This document shows, piece by piece, positions 38,297 to 47,844 of a stretch of 64,000 nt of DNA. The stretch is from Hydrogenophaga sp. (GTDB lineage Bacteria; Pseudomonadota; Gammaproteobacteria; Burkholderiales; Burkholderiaceae_C). Below the pieces are notes generated by a model. The model was not told the origin of the DNA, searched no databases, and saw only the letters and a program-made list of their open reading frames with translations. Positions within the stretch are counted from its first letter, which is position 1; the number at the start of each line of letters is the position of its first letter. The stretch spans positions 84,056 through 148,055 of the forward strand of contig NZ_JAOASO010000089.1 in assembly GCF_030158645.1 (NCBI RefSeq), in the 5' to 3' direction. The translations under genes and the position numbers were made by a program.

Positions 38297-40066
38297 TTAG
38301 AACGATTCCCAATCGTCCGAAGCGCCCGCCCGCTCGGCTACCTTGGCCACCTGCTGGGGTGCTGGCTTGGCCAACGCCGGTTTCTTCGCGGCCACCGCGA
38401 CCGGCTTGGCGTTCGAAACCACTGGCTTCTTCACCGGCGTGCTGCGCACAGCGCTGCTGCCCGGCTTGTGCAGGTCGGTCGAGCGGATCTGCGCGATCGA
38501 GCTCTGCGAGCTGCTGTGTGCGTCCACGCGGAACACACGCACCACCTCGGCCAGGCGGTCGGCCTGGTCGTTCATGCTCGATGCGGCTGCCGCGCTTTCT
38601 TCCACCAGGGCGGCGTTCTGCTGGGTCAGCTGGTCCAGGTTGGCCACGGCCGCGTTGATCTGGTTCACGCCGTCGGCCTGTTCGCCGGACGCGCTGGCGA
38701 TCTCGCCGATCATGTCGCGCACGCGCACCACGTTCTCGACGATCTCGCCCATGGTCTTGCCGGCCTGGTTCACCAGTTCGGTGCCGGCGGTGACCTTGTC
38801 CACGCTGGTGCCGATGAGGATCTTGATTTCCTTGGCGGCCTGCGCGCTGCGCTGGGCCAGGTTGCGCACCTCGCCCGCCACCACGGCAAAACCACGGCCT
38901 TGCTCGCCGGCGCGGGCGGCTTCCACCGCGGCGTTGAGCGCGAGGATGTTGGTCTGGAAAGCGATGCCGTCGATGACGCCGATGATGTCGTTGATCTTGC
39001 GCGAGGACTGGTTGATCTCTTCCATGGTGGCGATCACCTGGTGCACCACGTCGCCACCTTTCTGGGCGCTCTGGCCCGCCACATCGGCCAGCTGGTTGGC
39101 CACGCGGGCGGAGTCGGCCGACTGGCGGATCGCGCCCGACATCTGCTCCATGCTGGCGGCGGTCTGCTGCAGGTTGGAGGCGGTTTGCTCGGTGCGCGCC
39201 GAGAGGTCGTGGTTGCCGGTGGCGATTTCCTTCGCGGCCACCGTGATGTTGTCGGTGCCGCGCTTCACGTCGGCCACCACGTTGACGAGGCGATCGCGCA
39301 TGCCGAGCAGGGCGGCCGTCATGGCGCCGAACTCGTCCTTGCGGTCGTTGCGGATCTGCGCGGTCAGGTCGCCGCCAGCGATCTGCTCGGCAAATGCCAT
39401 GGCTTCGCGCAGCGGGTTGCGGATGTTGCGGATGAGGAAGAACGCACCGGTGATGATGCCGGCGACCAGTGCGCCGACCTGGATCGTTGCGATGGTCAGG
39501 CTGGTGGCTCGCTGCTCGGTGAAGCTGGTTTGTGCTTCCTGCCGGATCTCGGACTGCATGCTGGCGAACTCGCGCAAGGCGGCCAGGTAGGGCGGCACGG
39601 CCTGGTTGAAACGGGTCGAGATTTCCTGCGCGGCCCCGGCCGCATCACCGGCCTTCTTCATCTCGTTGGCCTTGCCCAGCGAATCCAGCACGTTCTTGCG
39701 CAGTTCGGCGATCTTCGCCATCTGAGCCTTTTCTGCCTCGTTCATGTCCATGGCCTGCAGTTCTTTTTGCAGGGCGGAAATGGCAGCTACGCCGGCGGGA
39801 ATCATGTCCTTGTACATCTCGGCAATCGCCGGGTCCGAACTGGCGATGGAGGCTTGCACCCGCGTGACGTTGGTCTCGGTCAGGCCCGCCCACTGGGTGG
39901 CAATGGTGGTCTTGTGGGCCAGTGCAGACAGCACCTGCTCGGATTCCTTGTTGAGCATGGCCGAGCGCGAGCCCGCGGTGGCGACCACGACGAACAGGGC
40001 CAAGATGATGGCGATGACACCAGCCCACAGGCGGGCGCCGACAGACAGGCTGCGAAAGAAATGCAT
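38297..40066 (-). CDS. Methyl-accepting chemotaxis protein
   Basis: This 589-residue chemoreceptor has helix 1 ([22 protein letters not shown]), a four-helix-bundle periplasmic sensor (about 35-190), helix 2 ([20 protein letters not shown]), a HAMP domain ([11 protein letters not shown]) and the MA signalling hairpin whose tip is [26 protein letters not shown] (about residue 390). The protein ends in a Lys/Ala/Pro linker and DDWESF, close to the NWETF pentapeptide that docks CheR and CheB. The ligand is unknown. The ATG at 40066 is used rather than one 30 bp upstream. It probably shares a transcript with the cheW gene. Confidence 0.9.
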   Translation of the reverse strand: MHFFRSLSVGARLWAGVIAIILALFVVVATAGSRSAMLNKESEQVLSALAHKTTIATQWAGLTETNVTRVQASIASSDPAIAEMYKDMIPAGVAAISALQKELQAMDMNEAEKAQMAKIAELRKNVLDSLGKANEMKKAGDAAGAAQEISTRFNQAVPPYLAALREFASMQSEIRQEAQTSFTEQRATSLTIATIQVGALVAGIITGAFFLIRNIRNPLREAMAFAEQIAGGDLTAQIRNDRKDEFGAMTAALLGMRDRLVNVVADVKRGTDNITVAAKEIATGNHDLSARTEQTASNLQQTAASMEQMSGAIRQSADSARVANQLADVAGQSAQKGGDVVHQVIATMEEINQSSRKINDIIGVIDGIAFQTNILALNAAVEAARAGEQGRGFAVVAGEVRNLAQRSAQAAKEIKILIGTSVDKVTAGTELVNQAGKTMGEIVENVVRVRDMIGEIASASGEQADGVNQINAAVANLDQLTQQNAALVEESAAAASSMNDQADRLAEVVRVFRVDAHSSSQSSIAQIRSTDLHKPGSSAVRSTPVKKPVVSNAKPVAVAAKKPALAKPAPQQVAKVAERAGASDDWESF

Positions 40067-40135
40067 GTTGACTCCAACGGTCGGTTTGAACCGCACGCCG
40101 CCTCGTGGGCGGCGCGCGGTGGAAAGCTGGGCGGT

Positions 40136-40672
40136 TTACTGAACCGGGGGAGCCTGGGTGACCAGGCCCATGTCGGCGCTGCCGATGAGAGCTTCGATGT
40201 CGGCCAGGATGAGCATGCGCTCGCCGACGCTGGCGATGCCGGTGATGAAGCCGGCGTCCAGGGTGGTGCTGATCTGCGGTGCGGCCTTGATGTGGTCATG
40301 GCTCAGGCGGATCACGTCGCTCACCGAATCGACCACCAGGCCCACCACGCGGTCGTGCACGCTGAGCACGATGACCACGGTCAGTGCGTTGTATTCGACC
40401 TTGGCGCAATTGAGCTTGATGCGCATGTCCACGATGGGCACGATCACGCCGCGCAGGTTGACCACGCCCTTGATGAACTCGGGCGCATTGGCGATGCGCG
40501 TGGGTTCTTCATAAGAGCGGATCTCCTGCACGCTCAGGATGTCGATGCCGTATTCCTCGGCACCCAGGCGGAAGCTCAGAAATTCACCCGCACTGGCCGA
40601 AGCCTGCGCTCGGCCACGGGCGGCCAGGCTGGGTGAAGGGGCGGCAGCGGAGGGGGTGTTGAGGGCGTCCAT
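40136..40672 (-). CDS. cheW: Chemotaxis coupling protein CheW
   Basis: A 178-residue CheW protein with a Ser/Ala-rich leader and the SH3-like pair of barrels (FLSFRLGAEEYGIDILSVQEI, then GVVNLRGVIVPIVDMRIKL and VGLVVDSVSDVI). It links receptors to CheA. It precedes the receptor gene by 69 bp on the same strand. No cheA, cheR or cheB is in the window. Confidence 0.9.
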   Translation of the reverse strand: MDALNTPSAAAPSPSLAARGRAQASASAGEFLSFRLGAEEYGIDILSVQEIRSYEEPTRIANAPEFIKGVVNLRGVIVPIVDMRIKLNCAKVEYNALTVVIVLSVHDRVVGLVVDSVSDVIRLSHDHIKAAPQISTTLDAGFITGIASVGERMLILADIEALIGSADMGLVTQAPPVQ

Positions 40673-40785
40673 GGGTCCGAAGATTGGGAGTTGATGGGTC
40701 CATATCGGCGCCTGCCCGGGCTTCTTGAGTCGGCCTGAACAACCGGTGACAGCCCAGTCCGGGGTGCGCTCACTAAGATCCAGCC

Positions 40786-41787
40786 ATGCCCCACCCCACA
40801 CCCCGACGCATCTTCATGCTGGGCGCCACCGGCACCATCGGCCAGGCCACCGTGCGGGCCCTGGTGGCGCGTGGGCACGAGGTCGTGTGTTTTGTGCGCC
40901 CACGTGCGGGGGTGGGCGGCAAGCTGCAGGCCGGAGACGTGAGCGCCCTGTTCCCCGGAGCGCTGGTGCGCGTGGGGGATGTGCAAGACCCCGTGTCGCT
41001 GGCGAGCGATGGCTTTCGGGGCGAACGCTTCGATGCGCTGGTGTCGTGCCTGGCCTCGCGCACCGGTGTGCCCCGGGATGCCTGGGCCATCGACCACCAG
41101 GCGCATGTGCACGCGCTGGATGCTGCTCGACAGGCTGGCGTGTCGCAGGTCGTGCTGCTCTCGGCCATCTGCGTGCAGAAGCCCTTGCTGGCCTTCCAGC
41201 AGGCGAAGCTGGCGTTCGAGCAGGTGCTGATCGGTTCGGGGCTGACGCATTCCATCGTGCGGCCCACGGCGTTCTTCAAATCGCTCTCGGGGCAGATCGA
41301 GCGGGTGCGACGGGGCAAGCCGTTTCTGGTGTTCGGTGATGGGCTTTCCACCGCCTGCAAGCCCATCAGCGACGACGACCTGGGCGCCTTCATGGCCGAT
41401 TGCCTGACCGACGCCAGCCGCCACAACCGGGTCCTGCCCATCGGCGGGCCGGGTGAAGCCATCACGCCGCGCCAGCAGGGCGAGCACCTGTTTGCGCTGC
41501 TGGGCCGACCACCCCGTTTCAAAAGCGTGCCCGTGGGCTTGCTCGACGCGATCATTGCGGTGCTGGGCGCCGCCGGGCGTGTGGTGCCCGCGCTGGCGGA
41601 CAAGGCCGAGCTCGCGCGCATCGGGCGTTACTACGCCACCGAATCCATGCTGGTGCTGGACCCGGTGACCCAGCGCTACGACGCTGCGGCCACGCCGTCC
41701 ACCGGCAGCCAGACGCTGTTTGATTTTTACGCTGACGTGGTGCGCGGCGCCGCTGCGCCCGAGCGCGGCGATCACGCCGTGTTCTGA
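40786..41787 (+). CDS. bciA: Divinyl chlorophyllide a 8-vinyl-reductase, BciA type
   Basis: This 333-residue extended SDR-like protein begins with the Rossmann motif RRIFMLGATGTIGQATVRAL and has the family-specific block IVRPTAFFKSLSGQIERVRRGKPFLVFGDG (split about residue 160-190) followed by CKPISDDDLG and PIGGPGEAITP. These identify the NADPH-dependent BciA enzymes, which reduce the C8-vinyl group of divinyl (proto)chlorophyllide in (bacterio)chlorophyll synthesis. It is divergent from cheW and lies some 12 kb from the photosynthesis cluster, so it is not part of the superoperon. Confidence 0.9.
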   Translation: MPHPTPRRIFMLGATGTIGQATVRALVARGHEVVCFVRPRAGVGGKLQAGDVSALFPGALVRVGDVQDPVSLASDGFRGERFDALVSCLASRTGVPRDAWAIDHQAHVHALDAARQAGVSQVVLLSAICVQKPLLAFQQAKLAFEQVLIGSGLTHSIVRPTAFFKSLSGQIERVRRGKPFLVFGDGLSTACKPISDDDLGAFMADCLTDASRHNRVLPIGGPGEAITPRQQGEHLFALLGRPPRFKSVPVGLLDAIIAVLGAAGRVVPALADKAELARIGRYYATESMLVLDPVTQRYDAAATPSTGSQTLFDFYADVVRGAAAPERGDHAVF

Positions 41788-41819
41788 GCGCCCGCCAATC
41801 CCTCACCCACCATCCGCCC

Positions 41820-42698
41820 ATGGCCCTCACGATCAACTCCGACACCGTTCACACACCGCCCGTGCCCTCGGCCACCGTCATCGTGGTGCGCGACGGCCCC
41901 AGCGGGCTGGAGGTGCTGCTGGTGCGCCGGCACGGCAACTCGGCCGTGCTGGGTGGGGTGCATGTGTTTCCGGGCGGCAAGCTCGACGCCGCCGACCGCC
42001 AGGTCGACCCGGCCTCACTGGATCGCTCGCCCCTCGACTGCGCGCAAGGCTTGAACGAGCCCGGGCTGGACGCCGACACCGCGCTGGGCCTGCACGTGGC
42101 CGCCCTGCGCGAGACGTTTGAAGAATGCGGCCTGCTGCTCGGCCAGGTGCACCAGGCCGATCTGGCCCGGCGCGTGCGCGAGCTCACCGCCGCCGGCACC
42201 GGCTTCGCTGCCGCGCTGCAGCAGTTGGGCTGCCGGGTGTCCACCGCCAGCGTGCGGCCCTGGTCGCGCTGGATCACGCCGCGCGTGCCCTCGGTGACCA
42301 ACAAACGCTTCGACACCCGCTTTTTCGTGGCCGCCGCGCCCGCAGGGCAGGCCGCCGAGCACTGCGCGTTTGAAGCCACCGAAGCCGTGTGGATGGCGCC
42401 GCGCCAGGGCCTGGAGCGCTACTGGGCGGGTGAGATCGATCTGGCCCCGCCGCAGATCATGAGCCTGAGCCAGCTCGTGCCTTTGCGCACCGCGGCCGAT
42501 GTGATGGCCGCCGCGCTGAGCCGCCCGCCGGCGCTGATCGAGCCCGAGCCGTTCGACGTGGACGGCGTGCGCGTGATCTGCTACCCCGGCGACCCGGCCC
42601 ACAGCGTGGCACAGCGGGTCTGGCCCGGCCCCACGCGGCTGAGCTACCGCAACCAGCGCTTCGAGGCTGAGGGCGGCCTGGCGGCACTGCTGGGGTAG
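41820..42698 (+). CDS. Nudix hydrolase (NUDT19-like)
   Basis: A 292-residue protein in which the Nudix box is split: FPGGKLDAAD is separated from LRETFEECGLLL by an insertion of about 45 residues, as in the NUDT19/CoA-pyrophosphatase-like subfamily. The C-terminal region (VRVICYPGDPAHSV) is also typical. Members cleave nucleoside-diphosphate-linked molecules, possibly CoA derivatives. It follows bciA on the same strand after 32 bp. Confidence 0.83.
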   Translation: MALTINSDTVHTPPVPSATVIVVRDGPSGLEVLLVRRHGNSAVLGGVHVFPGGKLDAADRQVDPASLDRSPLDCAQGLNEPGLDADTALGLHVAALRETFEECGLLLGQVHQADLARRVRELTAAGTGFAAALQQLGCRVSTASVRPWSRWITPRVPSVTNKRFDTRFFVAAAPAGQAAEHCAFEATEAVWMAPRQGLERYWAGEIDLAPPQIMSLSQLVPLRTAADVMAAALSRPPALIEPEPFDVDGVRVICYPGDPAHSVAQRVWPGPTRLSYRNQRFEAEGGLAALLG

Positions 42699-42993
42699 GC
42701 GGGGGCAGGCCGACAGAGAAGGTGCTCTGGCAGGCATGCGAATGCCTGGACGGGCAGCGCCTTGCGCCACGGCACGGGCCGGCGATGGCCCGAGTGGATG
42801 CGACCGGCCTGTTTCGCCGCCGGCGTTCTTCCGATGGGTGATCTGTCGAGGGGTGCTCAGTTCGATTGATTCATGAAGGATTCAATGCTTTCACTGGGCT
42901 ACGGTGTTTGCGGTCGTCCAGTAGCAGGCGGTTGGGTACTTTTGAAGCGGACGTTCAACGTTCAAGCTGAACGGCTTGAGCGAAGCTCAGGCG
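42699..42993. other. Non-coding gap with hairpin after the Nudix gene
   Basis: No gene is supported. A hairpin CAGGCAT-GCGA-ATGCCTG (42731-42748) begins 32 bp after the Nudix stop and may act as a terminator, although no T-run follows. The right part is less GC-rich and marks the start of the lower-GC segment. Confidence 0.45.
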
Positions 42994-43329
42994 TCATTGC
43001 TGGTTGCCGAGATTGAGCATGACGACGCCGCCAACGATGCAGACCAAGCCCAGCGCTTTGAGAATGCCCAGATGCTCTCCGTAGACAGCGATTCCGACCA
43101 GAGCCGTTGCTGCAGTACCGCTTGCGGCCCAAACTGCGTAAGTGACGCCCATGTCGAGGTGCCGCATGGCAACGGCCATGAGCCAGATGGCAAGTGCGTA
43201 ACAAGCAGCCGCTGCGACAGATGGAAAGAGTTTGGAGAAGCCATCGGAGTGCTTGAGCGCAACCGTTCCGACAACTTCTGCGATGACGCTGGTTGCAACG
43301 AGCAGCCAGGCCAGCAGGCTTGGGTTCAT
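42994..43329 (-). CDS. SMR-family multidrug efflux protein (EmrE/Mmr-like)
   Basis: A 111-residue protein with four membrane helices. The essential Glu of helix 1 lies in VIAEVVGTVALKHSDG (about residue 18), and helices 3 and 4 read GVTYAVWAASGTAATALVGI and IVGGVVMLNL. The pattern fits the EmrE/Mmr multidrug branch more than the guanidinium exporters (Gdx/SugE). It works as an antiparallel or parallel dimer pumping cationic compounds with protons. GAGG precedes the start by 6 bp. An inverted repeat upstream may control it. Confidence 0.85.
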   Translation of the reverse strand: MNPSLLAWLLVATSVIAEVVGTVALKHSDGFSKLFPSVAAAACYALAIWLMAVAMRHLDMGVTYAVWAASGTAATALVGIAVYGEHLGILKALGLVCIVGGVVMLNLGNQQ

Positions 43330-43348
43330 GTGGCACCTCTGCCGTACT

Positions 43349-43383
43349 TGCTCGTTTGTCACTTGTACCGAGTGACACGAGCA
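43349..43383 (-). promoter_or_regulatory. Inverted repeat upstream of the SMR gene
   Basis: TGCTCGTTTGTCACT (43349-43363) pairs with AGTGACACGAGCA (43371-43383), leaving a 2-base bulge and a 7-nt loop. It ends 20 bp from the start codon, so it could be a repressor site or a 5'-UTR hairpin near the ribosome site. It does not match the guanidine riboswitch consensus. Confidence 0.5.
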
Positions 43384-43798
43384 GTGCGGTGGAGCGGTAC
43401 CCACGGAAGGCCCGCAGTCTAGCAAGGCGGCAGACAAATCCATTCCGCTGAAGCCACTACCCCTGCCTTGAAGGACCGCTTTGCGGATCTTGATGAAGGA
43501 CTGCAAGGGGCTCGCTGTGGAAGTTCGGCTAGGCCTGATGGAAGCCGGAAGTGCAGCGTCAGCAGTTGTTCGGCTCACCACACCCAACAACGACTGTGTC
43601 CGAAAGGGATTCTTGGTATTGGCCGCTGAATGACGGCTCTTGGTCGAAAACTGGTGGCCGAAGGTAGTGGGTATCTCTGCCTGCCGGTGAGTCGCCAAAG
43701 AACGTCACCGTCAGTCGCTTCTAAGGACTTGAAAAGCCCTGAGAGCCTTCCGACTCCATCAGCTTACGTTTCCTTCGATCGTGAAAGCCTCACCTCTG
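43384..43798. other. 415-bp gap without recognisable gene
   Basis: All six frames offer only short, poorly coding ORFs. Base composition is less GC-rich than the flanks. Nothing recognisable as tRNA, repeat or attachment site was found. Confidence 0.5.
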
Positions 43799-45271
43799 TC
43801 AGAGCGTGTTCTTGTGGATCTTCCCGTCCTTCATGATCACGCGCAGGTTCTTGTCCGGATCGGCCAGAAAGTCGAGGTTGGCAGCGGGATTCCCATCAGC
43901 CACCAGCAAATCGGCCCAAGCACCCGACCCAATGCGCCCCAGCGCGCCTGGGTAGGGGTTTCGCATGCCCGACAGGGCGAGCAGCTCACCGTTGGTGCCC
44001 GTGGCCTGGCCCAGCAGAGTCAACGGGTCATAAAAGCGAGTCAGTTTGGCCAGTTGGCGGCCTTGGGATGCAGTGTTTTTGGGGTTAAACAAAATGTCGG
44101 TTCCCCAGCCCGTCTTGACGCCGTATTTCTGCGCCATGGCGTAAGCGTTGACTGTGCCTTCGGATACTTGTTTTTGGCTGGCGCGACGTGCGGCGTCTGG
44201 GTAGACGTTGCTGTCCTCATCCTGTAAAAAGGGCTGCAAGCTCCACCACACACCCTCGTCACGCATCATGCGCACGCTGGCCTCGTCGGCCAGTTGCCCG
44301 TGCTCAATGCACTTCACCCCCGAGCGGATAGAGCGCTGAATGCCTTTGGGTGTGTAGACATGCGTCATCACATAGGTGTTCCAGTCGCTTGCTGCTTCCA
44401 CGCCAGCACGCAGTTCGCGTTCGGAAAACTGTGTGCTGTCCAGCGGATCGTACGTGGAGGCCACGCCGCCACCGGCCATCATCTTGATCTGCGTGGCTCC
44501 CAGCATCAACTGCTCGCGCACACGTCGTAGAACCTGGGCTTCACCATCAGCAATCATGGCCACGCCATTGCTCTCCACCAAACTCAGTGGCGCGTTGTCG
44601 GCGCGGGGCAGATCGCCACGAAGGCGGAAATCACCATGGCCCGAAGTCTGAGAGATCATGGCTCCGCTCGGAAAAATGCGCGGACCACTGACCAGTCCTT
44701 CATCGATCGCGCGCTTGAGCGCAAAGGCTGGTCCGCCCGTATCTCGCACCGAGGTGAAGCCTCGCATCAGAGTGCGCTGCGCCTCCTGTGCCGCCACCAG
44801 ATACAGGTAGCCAAGATCGGACGACATGGCGGCGACTTGAGAAATTCCAGCGAGCATGCTGTGCCAATGCACATCGATAAGACCAGGCATGACCAGTTTG
44901 CCCTGGCAGTCCAGCAGGCGTGCGCCTTCAACCGTGGCTGATGCGGGCAGCAGCTCTTTGATGCGTTGGCCCTGCACCAACACCTGTACGCCGTCCCTGA
45001 CTGCCTTACCAGAGCCGTCAAACAGGCGTAAATTGGTGAGCAGCAGTGGCCGCTCATCATCCGCCTGGGTTGTCGCTGCCACCGCGTTCGTAGATAACGC
45101 GAACGGAGCTAGCATGGCAGCCACACCGCCCAGAAAGTTGCGTCGCGACAGGTCTTCTGTCACACGCTGGTGCAGACGTTGGCACATGGCGCTGTCGCAT
45201 GCACAGGCCTTGGCACGGATGGGGCCGAAACTCCATGGAAAGGCTGAGTTTGCTTGACTGAAGAGCGTCAT
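43799..45271 (-). CDS. Tat-exported amidohydrolase (imidazolonepropionase-like)
   Basis: This 490-residue metal-dependent hydrolase has a late twin-arginine signal (LSRRNFLGGVAAMLAPFALS, about residues 41-60) and an amidohydrolase TIM barrel. The metal motif is LIDVHWHSM (about residue 135), a carboxylated Lys is likely in QIKMMAGGG (about 265), His residues occur in YVMTHVYTP and CIEHGQLAD, and the final Asp in GWGTDILF. It resembles exported Xaa-Pro/Xaa-Arg dipeptidase or organophosphate/imidazolonepropionase-like enzymes; the substrate cannot be told. The leader before the Tat motif is unusually long (about 40 residues) with two Cys. Codon use is less GC-rich than in the neighbours. Confidence 0.82.
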   Translation of the reverse strand: MTLFSQANSAFPWSFGPIRAKACACDSAMCQRLHQRVTEDLSRRNFLGGVAAMLAPFALSTNAVAATTQADDERPLLLTNLRLFDGSGKAVRDGVQVLVQGQRIKELLPASATVEGARLLDCQGKLVMPGLIDVHWHSMLAGISQVAAMSSDLGYLYLVAAQEAQRTLMRGFTSVRDTGGPAFALKRAIDEGLVSGPRIFPSGAMISQTSGHGDFRLRGDLPRADNAPLSLVESNGVAMIADGEAQVLRRVREQLMLGATQIKMMAGGGVASTYDPLDSTQFSERELRAGVEAASDWNTYVMTHVYTPKGIQRSIRSGVKCIEHGQLADEASVRMMRDEGVWWSLQPFLQDEDSNVYPDAARRASQKQVSEGTVNAYAMAQKYGVKTGWGTDILFNPKNTASQGRQLAKLTRFYDPLTLLGQATGTNGELLALSGMRNPYPGALGRIGSGAWADLLVADGNPAANLDFLADPDKNLRVIMKDGKIHKNTL

Positions 45272-46406
45272 GAGGCAAGTGTCTCGAGGAAAAAGTGGAG
45301 GTAATGCTGCTCGTTGGCGTGACAGATCAAGAGGGCCGCCTGATCTTCGGACTGAAACGGACCCCCGCCTCTGCAAAATGGAGCCGTCCCGAAGACAAAT
45401 AAATTGTTCCGAGCCATCAGCCTTTTTGTACTCGCAGAGGACGGAATGCATCCCCTTACGCACTCATTTCAATGGCCCTGCATAGAAGCACTGGGATCAA
45501 TCAGAAACTGAAAGATGAGGGCCGTGCTCGCCCACCCCCCCAAACACCCAGGTTTCTCCGCCGCGTGCGCGACGATAGCGCCAAAGCTTGCCTCTGGAAA
45601 TCAATTCACCAGCACTCTTGTCGAGTTAATTGCGACATCCACCGCCTTTGCACCACCTGGACGAATTCATTCAAGGCCGAGAGCCTGCATGATGCCGGCG
45701 TTCCTCAATGGTCATTCCACGTCCAGATTCCCAGTCGACTGATGTGTTGCCAGCGCCGCCACTTGCGGGGCCAGCGCGGAGGACAGAAATCAATATGAAG
45801 CTGGCGCCAGGAAGTGCCGAGTGAGGGACTGCACTTGGCCGATTGCCGTCATCCCAGCCGAGCCAATTCGCTGCTCGAAGCCGACCATCCAGGCTCAGCC
45901 CGCAGCGGCGACACCCCCTTCCGAGAGCTGCTGCAAAAGCTACCGCCCCCGATCCGTGCTCGGCGCATGAAAGAACGCTTTGTGCCTGCCAGTCTCCACC
46001 ACCATTCCATGGTCCTTGGAGCCACACGTGGCCGGCTTCGCTGGCCAAGGCCATCGCGTGTGTCACCGTCCGCCTGGCTCAATGCGGTGCCCGCGCTGTG
46101 CAAAGGTGGGTCGCCGCAGGCTTGTGACGACCTTTTGGGCAGACAGACCGGTCGCTTGCTTCTGCATCGCAACCCACGACGGCTGGTGCGTCTCGAAGGC
46201 GCCGCGAACATTCATGGTCGCCAGACCGAGCTGCATCGGCTGCAACGGCAGCGACGAACAAGGTGGACTGAAAGACCTGGGGCGGCTGCTAGGGAAAACG
46301 CTAAGTACCTTGGTGAGTGCCAGGGCTAATCTTTGGGTTGGGGTCATGTCAAGAATGCAAGATCCCAGGAGCCATACCGCTCAAGAAAACCAAATGAGGA
46401 GACAAC
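45272..46406. other. 1.1-kb gene-poor, lower-GC region
   Basis: No ORF here is convincing. Overlapping frames of 94-171 codons exist on both strands (for example minus 45671-46066 and 46063-46347, plus 45814-46329) but they lack ribosome sites and recognisable motifs and overlap one another, as expected of decayed or non-coding DNA. GC is visibly lower in 45.27-45.72 kb. It may be the scar of a lost mobile segment; I see no transposase motif, terminal repeats or target duplication. Confidence 0.5.
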
Positions 46407-47735
46407 ATGACTCAACAGGTACTTTCTGCAGGCACATCGGGCGACTTTCTATCCTCGCACCGCTCGGCGCGATCCCTGCTGCCGATGAGCGTCGCCGCTG
46501 TCATCGGGATGGTGATCTCGACTGTTGCCGTCGCGCAGGTAACAGTCAAGGTAGAGGATTTCCAGAAGACCGAGTCGCCTTGGGACATGGCGTTCCTGCC
46601 CGACGGCACCATGTTCTTCACCGAGAAGTGCAAGGGCCTGTCTGTGCGCCTGCCCTCAGGCAAAACAACGGCGCTGCTCGGCGTGGGTGGCGCCACGGGC
46701 TACGCGAGCGTGAAGGAAGACCTGTTTTGCGATGGCCAAGCGGGCGTGCAGGGCGTCGCCATCGACCCGCAATTCGCGAGCAACCGCTTCGTTTACTTGT
46801 ATTCCAGCTCGAAGGGCTCGAACCGCACCTACGGCGGTTACAACAACATCGTCATGCGGATGAAGGTGGGCGATTCGTTGTCCTCTGTGTCCGACATCGT
46901 CGAGATCATCAACGACATCGGCTACAAGCCCGCCAAGTCGAACCATCCGTTTGGCGGGCCGGGCGCGCACAACGGCGGCCGCCTCCGCTTCAACCCGGGT
47001 GACGGCTTTTTGTACGTCACGACGGGCGACAACCACAACGGCGAAGGCCCGCAGAGTCCCACCCAGATCCGCGGCAAGGTGTTGCGCGTGGATCGCGACG
47101 GGAAAGCCGCACCGGGGAACAACCCGCCGGCGGGCTTCGACAAACGCATCTTCGCCTACGGCTTTCGCAACCCGCAGGGCATTGCGTTCCGTCCGGGCAC
47201 GAACGAACCGTTCATTTCGGAGAACGGGCCCTGGCACAGCGACGAGGTCACCAAGCTCGTCAACGGCGGCAACGGTGGTTGGGACCCGCGTGACAACCGC
47301 AACGGCCGTGGCGCCTGCCCCGACGGTTACTGCGGTTATTCGCCCAACCAGATGGGCGCCATGCCGCCCGCCGAGCGCAGCGCGTTCATGTCCATGACCG
47401 ACGTGCGTGCCTACCCCGACGCCATGAAGCCGGCCTGGAACAACAACGGCCTGTCGCAGGGCATGTGTGGCAGTGTGTTCCTGACGGGCAAGCAGTGGAA
47501 GGAATGGGAAGGCCGTCTGGCTGTTGGCTACGCCGGCATCGGCATCCACGGCACTCCGACAGGCAACCGCATCGACATCCTTGACATCAGCAAGGACGGC
47601 TCCACCGCCACTCGCCAGGAACTGTCCTGGCCGACATTCGCTGGTCGCTTCCGCCACTTGTCCATGGGCCCGGACAACGCGCTTTACGTCGCCGATGAAG
47701 CCAGCGGCATGATTTATCGCGTGACGCCGAACTGA
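46407..47735 (+). CDS. PQQ-dependent sugar dehydrogenase (soluble, Asd/YliI-like)
   Basis: A 442-residue protein with a long signal region ending VAVAQ (about residue 44) and a six-bladed beta-propeller. The start EDFQKTESPWDMAFLPDG and the active-site block GGPGAHNGGRLRFNPGDGFLYVTTGD (split about residue 187) carry the catalytic His and PQQ contacts of aldose dehydrogenases. Further signatures are YGFRNPQGIAF and SENGPWHSDEV. It would oxidise aldoses or alcohols in the periplasm and needs externally made PQQ or a cofactor pathway elsewhere. GAGGAGA lies 6 bp before the ATG. The cytochrome c gene next downstream is a natural electron acceptor. Confidence 0.86.
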   Translation: MTQQVLSAGTSGDFLSSHRSARSLLPMSVAAVIGMVISTVAVAQVTVKVEDFQKTESPWDMAFLPDGTMFFTEKCKGLSVRLPSGKTTALLGVGGATGYASVKEDLFCDGQAGVQGVAIDPQFASNRFVYLYSSSKGSNRTYGGYNNIVMRMKVGDSLSSVSDIVEIINDIGYKPAKSNHPFGGPGAHNGGRLRFNPGDGFLYVTTGDNHNGEGPQSPTQIRGKVLRVDRDGKAAPGNNPPAGFDKRIFAYGFRNPQGIAFRPGTNEPFISENGPWHSDEVTKLVNGGNGGWDPRDNRNGRGACPDGYCGYSPNQMGAMPPAERSAFMSMTDVRAYPDAMKPAWNNNGLSQGMCGSVFLTGKQWKEWEGRLAVGYAGIGIHGTPTGNRIDILDISKDGSTATRQELSWPTFAGRFRHLSMGPDNALYVADEASGMIYRVTPN

Positions 47736-47752
47736 GCCTGTTCTGCACGGGG

Positions 47753-47781
47753 AGCGCTGCCGCTCGGCAGCGCTTTTTTTT
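47753..47781 (+). terminator. Rho-independent terminator after the sugar dehydrogenase
   Basis: AGCGCTGCCG (47753-47762) pairs with CGGCAGCGCT (47765-47774), followed by a run of eight T. This is the clearest intrinsic terminator of the window. It separates the dehydrogenase from the cytochrome gene, which must then have its own promoter. Confidence 0.88.
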
Positions 47782-47844
47782 ATGGATCACTTATTCCCAC
47801 CCAGACCACCGCTTGAACGTTGGTCACTTCAATCTGTTTTGACC

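Noticed and set aside
43349..43383. Guanidine riboswitch before the SMR gene
   Set aside because: The hairpin lacks the paired ACGR loops of the guanidine-II type and the conserved core of the other guanidine classes, and the SMR sequence looks like the multidrug rather than the guanidinium branch.
44300..44530. Short plus-strand ORFs inside the amidohydrolase gene
   Set aside because: They lack ribosome sites and motifs and are contained in a well-supported minus-strand gene.
45671..46347. Possible transposase remnants in overlapping minus-strand frames
   Set aside because: No DDE or helix-turn-helix motif, inverted repeats or target duplication could be seen; kept only as an unresolved region.
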